Source: Bifiguratus adelaidae (lineage: Eukaryota > Mucoromycota > Endogonomycetes > Endogonales). Taken from it: 64,000 nucleotides of DNA. Where the stretch lies: contig MVBO01000056.1 in assembly GCA_002261195.1 (NCBI GenBank), positions 21,441-85,440 on the forward strand, in the 5' to 3' direction. Positions within the stretch are counted from its first letter, which is position 1, and every line of letters starts with the position of its first letter. Below, in pieces: positions 45,702 to 56,144 of this stretch. The notes beneath the pieces are model-generated. The model saw only the letters and a program-made list of their open reading frames with translations, was not told where the DNA came from and made no database searches. A program made the position numbers and the translations under genes.

Positions 45702-45812
45702 GCTATTCGTGTAAATATATCCAGCCAATGTATCACACTCTTAATGCACCTCACCATTCATTGTGACTCAGGCCACGTGCGCTGATTTTTGGATTGATCG
45801 CTCGCTTGTCTC

Positions 45813-47632
45813 ATGACCTCGGACGCGGCAGACACGAACTGTACATCCTGGACACCCGAGGGGTGGAGGTCAAAGCCCATCAAGCAAGATGTTGTTTATG
45901 AAGATCAGGAGCATTTGCAACGAGTTTTGAAGAAGCTATCGCAATTGCCTCCTATGGTGGCACCTGGTGAGGTATGTCTGGTCTTGTTGCGCATTAGGGC
46001 AATCAGAGCACGACATGGGTTGTCTCTGACTTGCTTAATGTCCGAAGGTTGAAGCCAACGAGTTGAGATTGACCGAGACATGTTTTGCACTTTGACCAGA
46101 TTGATAATTTGCGCGTGCAATTGCGGGATGCTGCTCTCGGGAAGTCCTTTGTCCTTCAGGGTGGTGACTGCGCCGAGCTGTTTGATTATTGCTCTCAAGT
46201 AAGCGAGAAGACCGATCGCATTCGATTTCCTGTCCTTAGCCCTTTTCTCTGATCAGGATCCGATTGAAAGCAAACTCAAGGTATTGCTTCAAATGTCGCT
46301 TGTCTTGATCCTTGGCGCACGTACGTCGGTCGTACGTATCGCTAGAATGGCAGGCCAGTACGCAAAGCCACGGAGTAAGCCGACCGAAATCGTGGACGGC
46401 CAGGAGGTGTTTTCGTTCCGTGGTGATAATGTCAATGGATACGATGTCAACGATAGAAAGCCTGATCCTGAACGGTTATTGAAGTGAGTAGCGCGCCTCA
46501 GATCGAGTCCTGCAGTATGCTCACGATGCGTACAGAGCTTACTTTCATTCCGCCGCAACCACCAATTACGTTCGCGCAATCCTCAATTCCGGCTTTGCGG
46601 GTGGGTTGCTTCAGCGCTGGAACGTCGCATCGCCTTCTGACTTGACTTAGATTTGCATGATCCCGATGCCTGGAACTTGGATCACGTTCGCGAATCCAGT
46701 ATGAAGGTCGAGTATCAAGCGATCGTCGATCGACTATTGGAATCCCTCGAATTCATGAATAATATTGGAGCCGATCGGCCGAGCAGCGGTCCTCCATCCC
46801 TCAATACCATAGATCTTTTCATGTCCCATGAGGGACTCTTGCTCGAATACGAGCAAGCACTCACCCGCTTGCTCAAGTCGCCAACCAGCAATACCAAGAA
46901 ATGGTACAATATCGGAGCCCACTTTTTGTGGATAGGCGATCGGACCCGACAACCGAACGGTGCTCACGTAGAATACATGCGCGGTATACAAAATCCTATT
47001 GGCATCAAAATTGGACCAACCACAAATGCCGAAGACTTGCAGCCTTTGCTTGACACCATCAATCCCGACAAGGAGATTGGCAAGGTGACATTAATTACAC
47101 GTTATGGTGCAGAGAATGTCGAAAAGTACTTGCCTGCTCACGTTGCAGCGGTCAAGAATTCAGGACATACCGTCGTCTGGGTGTGCGATCCCATGCACGG
47201 CAAGTAAGTAGAGAAGCAATGCGTCTTGTTGCACATATCCCTGACTTATCCCTTGCCAGCACCAAGAACGCCCTAGCTGGTGTCAAGACGAGGCATTTTG
47301 CCGATATTATCATGGTACGTTTAGCTACTCCAAGTCACTGCCGTGTTCCGTTTACTCACCCATTGCACCTCCAGGAATTGTCCAAGACCTTGCGGGTTCA
47401 CAAGCAAGTGGGCTCAAAACTCAATGGTGTCCACTTTGAGCTCACAGGTGACCGAGTGACCGAATGCACTGGTGGTTCCATGGATCTCAAGGACGCCGAC
47501 CTCTCAACCAACTACCAGACCTACTGCGATCCGAGATTAAACTATGAGCAGAGCTTGGATATCGCTTTTCTCATTGCGCAGTATTACAAGACTGAGCGTG
47601 ATGCGGCCAGTGGACGCTTGTACGCCCTCTGA
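45813..47632 (+). CDS. 3-deoxy-D-arabino-heptulosonate-7-phosphate (DAHP) synthase, class II
   Basis: First step of the shikimate pathway, condensing PEP and erythrose-4-P. Seven exons (45813-45971, 46100-46198, 46257-46483, 46536-46600, 46651-47203, 47260-47314, 47375-47632) give 471 residues. Class II (plant/actinobacterial) motifs are obvious: FVLQGGDCAELFDYC with the metal Cys, RMAGQYAKPRS, LFMSHEGLLLEYE, HFLWIGDRTRQ, IGIKIGPTT, WVCDPMHGN and HFELTGDRVTECTGG. This is not the AroF/G/H class of yeast Aro3/Aro4. Intron 1 is 128 nt and contains an open frame that must not be read as exon. Confidence 0.96.
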
Positions 47633-47758
47633 CGAGGCAAGTCAAGGAGTTACGAAATAAAACGACCGTATATCGATCTTCGATGGTCCCAATATTGTCT
47701 CTTTTCTGTCATGGAATCATCTATTCTTTTTAGAACCCTATAAAGGCGGAGACGACAT

Positions 47759-48827
47759 CTATGTTTTTCCTGCCGCAAAATCCAAGACTCTCATCACCTC
47801 CTCATACACGGTAAACACAATTCCCCCGCTCACAATCAACCGAGCTAACCGAGGCGTCGCACCATGCCATAAGGCCGTAACACCATCGTTCCTAATCACC
47901 TTGATGGCACAATCAAGACTTCCCTTGTACAATTCCTTGGCTCTCAAGCTCTGCATCTTAGTCTTGACTACATCCAAGGGCATGGTCGAGTACACCGTGA
48001 CGATACCGGCCACCGCGCCAATGCCAAACGTCATGTAAGAAGGGAGCGGATCGGTATCTTTGGCACCTTGTCGGGAACGATACTGTTGAGCCCATCCCTT
48101 AAGGGTCGAGTAGGTACTAAACCGTACAGCGGAATTGGCACCTTGACGTAACATGACGGGAACCACACCGCGATAGATGCCGCCTAAACCCTCCGCTTTG
48201 ATAATCTGTCTTGTACCGTGAATGAGGCCCTTGTATTGAGGATTCGGTTGATTTTGATCGTGAATGAGTTTGGTTCTACAAGTGATGGGATCAACCATCC
48301 CGTCCGCCTTACAGGAGTCGACTTACTTAATGGTCTCGGTCGGCGTGACCGCAATCACCGCTTCAATCACTCCAGCACCTAGCCCAGCCAGGACGCTTCG
48401 ACCAGGCGTTAGCTTACCCGAACTATCGCGTAATTGATCCGCAATCGAGTCGTAGGCTAGGAACCTTACGCCTGCCTTGACGGCCGTACCAATGATTTGG
48501 GCTGATAGACCTCGGTACAGACTGAAGATTCCTTTATGCCGCACTGTACCGACTAACAAGTCTACAGGACCCTTGTAGTACTGTGCATGGCATGAGTCAC
48601 TGCCTAAGATGGAGTCTCTATACTTGCCGTTTCTCCAGCAACCATCTTGCCCGATTGTTGAAGCTGTAACCGTGTCTTGACATATTCAGTGGGATACGTG
48701 ACGATCGACTCGACCGATCCAGCCACGGCACCCGCTGCGAGTGAAAAGACCGGGTTCTTTTTGTGCGCTTCCTAACAATAGTGAGTTCATGTCACCGAGT
48801 GCTTTAAACTTCACTTGCCTTAGACAT
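47759..48827 (-). CDS. CTP1: Mitochondrial tricarboxylate (citrate) carrier
   Basis: An inner-membrane antiporter exporting citrate, a source of cytosolic acetyl-CoA. Exons complement 48819-48827 (9 nt, M-S-K), 48628-48771, 48327-48580 and 47759-48275 give 307 residues. Three carrier repeats show P-x-[DE]-x2-[KR] signatures: YPTEYVKTRL, TPTETIKTKL and MPLDVVKTKM. The FIHDQ-like segment (LIHDQNQPNPQYKG) and RQGANSAVRF identify the citrate subfamily. Both of the first two introns (48772-48818 and 48581-48627, 47 nt each) have GC donors. Confidence 0.94.
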
Positions 48828-49197
48828 TGCAAGATGATCAGTAATTAATGGCAAGGCGAGATGAAAGACATTGAATGGATAAAGACTAGGCAAGGGGAAA
48901 GTCAATATGCGCTTGGATTATGGTTATGGATGCGATGGTGGATATGAGATGTCATGGATCTCGCGAGCAGCTTTGGCTTCGGAAAGTAGAACGTCTGAAA
49001 GAAGGCAAAAGTTGATGGTCAATGGTGGTGGATGAAAGCACATGTGGATGATGCCATGCGCGAGTTGCTATATGGATCATGGACGACATCGATGCTTCGA
49101 ACATTTCTCTGGACGCCCACATTATGATAGGTCATTGCATCTCAACCTTGGCGCCGTAAAGAGAACAATGAATGCAATTTCCACCCATCTATCCACG
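48828..49197. other. Intergenic region between the citrate carrier and the ECHDC1-like gene
   Basis: It holds the carrier promoter; I see no gene, RNA or repeat. A plus-strand open frame from 49042 overlaps the antisense of the next gene and looks spurious. Confidence 0.4.
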
Positions 49198-50004
49198 CTA
49201 CTTGCCATGAACGGCGCGCAAGTTATCTACAGAGCCCCAAAACCTTCCAAACACTTCGCGCTCCACCTCCAATCCTCCCTGTCGCACAACCAATTCCTTC
49301 ATAGCCTTAATGGCCGCCGGGGAAACCTTCTTGTCTCCCCACACCATACTGTTTTGCAGATAGGCCAGCGAGACATCCATCGCCTTGTCGCCGACCGCAT
49401 CCACAAATCCACATGCCAGGGCCTCAGTCGCCGACAAGGGTCCCTGCGTCAAGAGCTTGAGTGCCTTATGTCGACCAAAGAGCTCCACCACGCGTTGAGC
49501 ACCACCCCAGCCAGGCGTGACACCCATGGAGGCCTGCACAAAGCCGATCCGACTATTCTCTTCCGCGCATCGAAAGTCACAGGCACTGGCTAGTTCGGCA
49601 CCACCGCCTAGACAGGCGCCCTTGATAGCAGCCACCGAGAGGATATCGAGGCTGGATAGACGCGTCAATGTATCTTGCATATGTCGACTGAACGCTATTC
49701 CCGCGTCGGGTGTCAAGAGGTGGTCTTTGGCGGCCGAGAGGTCCAAGCCGGCACAGAAGCTCTTGCTGTCGTCGCTTCCTGCAATGACAAGACCGACGAG
49801 CGAGGCCGATTGACGGGTGAGGGTATCGACGGCATCGGCCAGTTCGGCCATCATTTTGCCAGACAGGCTGGAATGCCGGCGTGGGTTGCAGAGGGAGATG
49901 AGCGCAATGCCAGGTGCATGGTCCAAGGCCAAGGTCACACTGCCTGAACCAATGGACCGGAGGGCATCCCGGAGAGCAGGCAAGCTCAAGGAAGCAAAAG
50001 ACAT
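49198..50004 (-). CDS. Enoyl-CoA hydratase/isomerase family protein, ethylmalonyl-CoA decarboxylase (ECHDC1)-like
   Basis: 268 residues in one exon, from MSFASLSLPALRD. Crotonase-fold landmarks are SFCAGLDLSAAKD (first oxyanion strand), IKGACLGGGAELASACDFR (second) and GVTPGWGGAQRVVELFG. The MQDTLTRLSSLDILSVA segment and GGGAEL-x4-CDFR resemble ECHDC1, a metabolite-repair enzyme that decarboxylates ethylmalonyl-CoA made by acetyl-CoA carboxylase side activity. The C-terminus has no peroxisomal SKL. General enoyl-CoA hydratase activity cannot be excluded. Its position next to the citrate carrier may be coincidence. Confidence 0.82.
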   Translation of the reverse strand: MSFASLSLPALRDALRSIGSGSVTLALDHAPGIALISLCNPRRHSSLSGKMMAELADAVDTLTRQSASLVGLVIAGSDDSKSFCAGLDLSAAKDHLLTPDAGIAFSRHMQDTLTRLSSLDILSVAAIKGACLGGGAELASACDFRCAEENSRIGFVQASMGVTPGWGGAQRVVELFGRHKALKLLTQGPLSATEALACGFVDAVGDKAMDVSLAYLQNSMVWGDKKVSPAAIKAMKELVVRQGGLEVEREVFGRFWGSVDNLRAVHGK

Positions 50005-50065
50005 AAAACACAAAAGTTTACATTTGAACACTACAGCAATCTTTACACAGGAGAAAACCACACCT

Positions 50066-51316
50066 TTAGGCCTCTTCTTCCCTCTCTTGACCTTCCCAAA
50101 AGATGGGAATCTCTCCGTCACCAAAGTTGGAAGACATGACACTCATGGTCGCATTTGTGTATTGCGATCCACGCGTATCGTTGAGACGAGGGGTGGACTC
50201 GGAAGGTTGAGCGACTGAATATCGATCACTAAAGGGGCCGAGATCCTCGGCCGCCGTCGTGGTGCTGTCGTTGCTGTTGCTGGTAGTGGTCTTGGGGTCC
50301 GCAAAAGGATCGGTCGGCTTGTTGTTGGCCTCGACCGGCGCAGCCGTCGACAAGGCCGGACTGGTATCCGATTTGTTGCCACTCGAGGTGGATTTGAGGG
50401 TATTGTAGCGCACGAGCGTGGGTTTGACGCGCACAGCTTGTACCGCTTGAGCAGCCACGGTGGGGGTAGGCGGTACGGCATCATTGGCCGTTACCACGGC
50501 CGGTTGAGGTGGTTGTTCAGGAGATTGGACCGGGCGCGCTACCGCCATACGCAATTGAACAGCATCCTCGTCGTCTAAATCATCAAATAGATGATCAGTC
50601 ATGGCAGATGCTCTGGCATCCTTGTTGAGATTGAGCGATAGATGAATCGAGTTGCCGGTAGGACGAGGAATGGTGGATGGCGGCGATAGATAATGCGACG
50701 AGGCAGGGGTGGATGCAAAGTTGAGGGACGCGTGTGAGTTGGAGGGCGGGATATAGGCAATCGGTATCACGGACGATGAATTCATTGAGTTCTAGAACGA
50801 ATAAGCTTTCGCATATCTTGGCACAACCTCGGCGTAAAACCTTTACCTGGACCCAGGATGCATCGTCGCTCTTCTCGCTGCGCTGCTCTGTGGCCCGTCG
50901 TTGCTTCTTGTTGCGACGATAGTACCAAAAGGCAATGGCAGCCACGATAGCGACACCAGCAAGACCTCCCACCAGTCCACCGACCAGTCCGCCCTGGGAA
51001 GACGAGGGGGATGGCGTACTGGTGCTACTGTCCAGACCGCCGACACTGGTGCGAGAGACACATGTCAGGACTGGACATACTCCGCACTGTGTCATGGCAC
51101 CAATCGTGCATGTTTCTGAATCACTGCAGCCTGGATTGCATGTCATTGGACAATTAGTCGGTTGACAATTGGGGGCGGATGTGGCCGAGGATGTGGATGT
51201 GGCCTTGGTCGTTGCCTCATCCGCTGTATACCACCATTAGCCATAGACAGTGCTTTAACCTAACCCCGCCACCTACCATATACCAGCGGCAGTAAGGCCA
51301 ATAGTGCCCACCTCAT
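50066..51316 (-). CDS. Single-pass membrane protein with Cys-rich ectodomain, Opy2-like HOG-pathway anchor
   Basis: Three exons (complement 51277-51316, 50847-51223, 50066-50791) give 380 residues. A signal peptide (MRWALLALLPLVYA) is followed by a short ectodomain with eight to ten Cys (NCPMTCNPGCSD, CTIGAMTQCGVCP) that resembles the fungal Opy2 domain. The transmembrane helix is preceded by three GGLVG-type repeats, then a basic stop-transfer (YYRRNKKQRR). The roughly 240-residue cytosolic tail is Pro/Ser/Thr-rich with an acidic patch (DDLDDEDAVQ). In yeast Opy2 recruits Ste50 to the membrane to activate Ste11. The architecture is clear; the Opy2 assignment is a motif judgement. Confidence 0.6.
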
Positions 51317-51404
51317 GGTCACAAAAAGAACGTGAAAGAGAGCAGAGAGAGAGAAAAGAGATTGGCTATTATTAGGTGAAGTGTGACAAGAAGAACACGA
51401 CGGT

Positions 51405-52534
<1,130 letters not shown>

Positions 52535-52881
52535 GGAAGACAGACAGTGTGAAGTGAGAGAGAGAGAGAGAGCAGAGAGAAAATGCTTGGATTCGCTGAA
52601 AAGCGTACACACACACACAAAAGGCAGTAAAAGGACGATACGGGTAGACGCTAAGAGACTGGGTTTAAGTAAGAGGGAGTAGACGGAGGAGTAGAGAAAG
52701 TGAGTAAGAGAGGTCAAGGATAGAGCCTAGAGTAGACGATAACGCTCTTATTCGTCTTCAATTCCTTCCACTTGCTGTCGGTGTTCCCACTTGCTCACAG
52801 TCACGTCTACTGCTTGCGGCTTTCTTCACTCACCGTTTCTCTCTCTCTCGCTCTCTCTTTTTCTCTCTCACCCACGTAGAC

Positions 52882-54585
52882 ATGGACCTCTCGGCAACTC
52901 GGTCATGGTTACGCACTGTGTTGCAGGCTTATAGAGACCCCGAGAGAACATTTCGAGATGTGGACGCTGTGTTGCAAATGTATGCCAACTTGAAACCGAA
53001 GATGGACAATTATAGTGAGTGGTGGTAGCTTGGCGTCCTCTGTCCCCATCTCACTCCTCTCTTTTTATCTTTGCAGCCTATGACAATGGACATACGCAAC
53101 TGTTACTCTGTCTGCAGGGCACTGTGCCTATCACGTATCGAAAGAATCCTTACAACATTCCCATGGCCTTTTGGATCCCGTCCGACTATCCTCTGCACCC
53201 TCCTATACCATACGTGAAGCCGACGCCCACCATGTGGGTCAAAAAGAACAATAACGTGGATGTGAGCGGTTTATGCTATCATCCCTATCGAAGCGATTGG
53301 GGGAGCGATATTCAGGTAAGCGAGTCATGGCCTAGGCTTTGCTTATCTTCTCTCACACACGCGCGCGCGCGCATCTCTTCTAGAACCACAACATCGTCGA
53401 ACTCATTTATATACTGCAACAAGTCTTTTCAGAAGAGCCACCCGTCTACACAAAACCTCCCGGCAGCGCGCCGTATCCAAGCTATGGCATGCCCATGAAC
53501 AACACCTCTCCGCGTCCAAATGGCACACCGCCGCCCATCCCTCTCAAAAACGGTCTTGGCAACCTCTCCCCCGCATCCACACCCCATATCGCTTCGACGG
53601 ACCTTGGTAATGCTGCCAAGGGTAATGGACATTCACCGCAGAGTGGACCGCTGGATTATAGTACAAGACCAGCTCCCGCTACACCGCCCAATCCGCCCAA
53701 TCCGCTCAAGGTCGGATTTCAGTATGACACGACGGGTAAACAGCTACGTGATGTATTGACGGACCTGAGCCGAGGTCTAGGGGTAGGTAAACCATGAACA
53801 ATGTCTTGGCGCACGCTCATTCATCCCTGACAGAACCTGGCCATGCATACTCGAACCGGTTCGGGTAGTTCTTTACCCCAAGTACAACCGCCTGCCACCA
53901 GCCATACACCTCCACCATCCCAATCAAGTACCCATACGAACAACGCCATCAACACCATACCCGCCATCCTTCCCGATCATCCACTGACACCTCTTCGCCT
54001 CGCCCTGTTTGATAAATTACAACGTCGACTCGATGAACACTCACGCGAGACCCAAATCACCACGGACGCTTACCTTGTCGCCAACAAGCAACTCGTCGAT
54101 TCGGAGCAACGTATTGACTCGGAACGACGGCGGTTGACCGAGATCCAGAATCGACTATCGCAGAATATCAGCCTGCTGGATCGTCGATGTCGAGAACTGG
54201 ACATGGTCATTCAAAAAGTGGAGCGCCTGCCTGATGTCGAGGTGGACGAGATTGTAGGGTCCACGACCGTCGTTTACAATCAGTAGGTGTCCAGTCGCTT
54301 GACTTCTGCCCATGCTTGTCATGTCTCACATCTCTTGCTTAGATTGTTTGATGTGGTGGCTGAAGATCACGCTATTGAAGACACCATCTACTTTTTGTCC
54401 AAGGCGCTCAATGAAGAACGGATCGACTGGACCACCTTTCAAAAGGTATGCTTTGTCGCTATCACATCATACCTTCCGGCTAACCCTATCTATTTTAGCA
54501 TGCACGTAAATTAGCCACAGATCAATTTGAGAAACGAGCCTTGATGAAGAAGATTAGAGATCATATTGCTGCTCAGACAACATGA
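52882..54585 (+). CDS. VPS23: ESCRT-I subunit Vps23/Tsg101
   Basis: Binds ubiquitinated cargo and starts multivesicular body sorting. Exons 52882-53014, 53077-53315, 53384-53782, 53834-54282, 54343-54445 and 54499-54585 give 469 residues. The N-terminal UEV domain (about 1-140) has PYNIPMAFWIPSDYPLHPP and lacks the E2 catalytic Cys. A Pro-rich linker follows, then a coiled coil (EQRIDSERRRLTEIQNRLSQ) and the C-terminal steadiness box (AIEDTIYFLSKALNE). Intron 2 carries a (CA)n(CG)n run just before its acceptor. A pyrimidine tract precedes the ATG. Confidence 0.95.
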
Positions 54586-54645
54586 CTGTAGACTATAAGA
54601 GCTCGTTCTATTTGTACGACGGAAAAATAGATCGTTCGGCCGACA

Positions 54646-55963
54646 ATGATTCCTGATAGTTTAATCTTGTGGAACAAGGTATCGGAGATTGGAGGCACCA
54701 CAGCCTCGTTAACGGACCTAGTCTCCGTTCAACCATCGATCGATACCATTAAGCCACCGACGATACTTGTCTCGGATGCAAATCACCAAGCTTCTAACCC
54801 TCTACGCGACCATCATCCTCGTCAGTCTCTTTCCATTCTTTCATTTCGGCCAATGCAGAGTGTGCTGAACGGATGGTGCGTGGATGGCCTGAAGGTCCAT
54901 GAACAAGCCCTTTTGGAGCACATGAGTAAGCTCACGGAGACGAACGACCCGTTCATGGACGCGGAAAGAGTCGATAGGACCCTGCACCGGGCCCTCGCCT
55001 ACCTATCCGCAACCCATCACATTGGTCCGAAAGCCTGGGCCGATAAAAAAAAAAGCACAAGAGTTCCGCATTCTGGGCGCTGTAGTTCGACTTACGCGTG
55101 CTTGGGGCGCGATGTGGAGGCCAGCCACAGGATCGAGTGGATGCTACCTGGGAACAATGAATGGCAAAAGCCGAGGAACAAGTGGTGCCCAGAATTATCG
55201 CTGGTTGCTTCACCTGTTCGTCGGACTACGACGGGTCCACAAGACAGACTTGCCCATTGAGGTCATGTATGCCGGTGAGGACGATTTGCCTCTCGGGTAT
55301 CGGGGAGCATTGAACAGCTCGTTCATAATGTCACTTGTATCGATATTCACAATGTGTTTGATGATGCATTTACGGATTTACCGGCCTGGTGGGCCATCAA
55401 ACCTTTCGCCATGCTCGCGTCGCCTTTATTCTCGAGGGCCTGTATTTGCAGGACAGGACAATCGACGAGATGGACTCGGGTGCAGTGTTCATGAACAAGG
55501 CCCGCGCGCTGGTTGGGTATTGGCCATTTATTGGCTCAATTCACGCGACATTCGACAGGTGGTATACGACAAGAGTCATGGAGATAAGGAGACCTGGTGG
55601 TACAGCATGGTCTTGACGCATACGGCGTTCCAATGGGATTGGGATGCGTCACACGAACGATCCAGCACGGATATGCACGAGTCACATAGTTCATCTTTCC
55701 ACACATACTAACACGCCCCCGTTGTTCAATGGCGACCTAGTCTCTTCCAAGGGTGCCAACAATGACGTCTACGAGGTACTTGATGCTGGAGTGAGGAGGG
55801 GTACTGGGATACATAGGATTGGCCCGAAAGCTGTTTTGTAAGTAGCACTGCGGGAGGAGCGACGGCGAGCAGTGACGCGATCAAGGATATTCTAGCTCAA
55901 CTCATTTCAGTTGCCAGAGAGGTGGAGCAAACGGATGACCTTGTGCAATACTGGCACTGGTGA
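54646..55963 (+). pseudogene. Decayed alpha-1,3-mannosyltransferase (MNN1 family, Mannosyl_trans3)
   Basis: The family's core motifs are all visible but scattered over three frames: TDLPIEVMYAGEDDLPLGYR, then after a slip near 55325 DLPAWWAIKPFAMLASP, then after another slip LYLQDRTIDEMDSGAVF, then LNSRDIRQVVYDKSHGDKE. A slip at the ten-A run at about 55046-55055 separates the N-terminal part. The DxD metal motif before LYLQD is replaced by L-E-G, and about 70-80 residues between MDSGAVF and LNSRD are deleted. The extreme C-terminus (DILAQLISVAREVEQTDDLV) is intact to TGA 55961-55963. Intact relatives extend Golgi O- and N-mannans. Confidence 0.82.
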
Positions 55964-56144
55964 CGAGCTTCGTCATGGCAATACCTATATGAAAAGCATA
56001 CACCTGTTACATCTAGTGTAATGATAAGAAACTTTGACACGCATTGTCATATAAGAAAGCAATCAATGGCAAGGAACATGGCGTAAGAGGACTCATGCGC
56101 GCCATGGTCGCAACATGTATCATGCAAGGAAAATGTACAAGTGT

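Noticed and set aside
46040-46099. Extra exon of DAHP synthase between 45972 and 46099
   Set aside because: It runs into an in-frame TGA; skipping the whole 128-nt segment joins PGE directly to the conserved IDNLRVQLRD and keeps phase.
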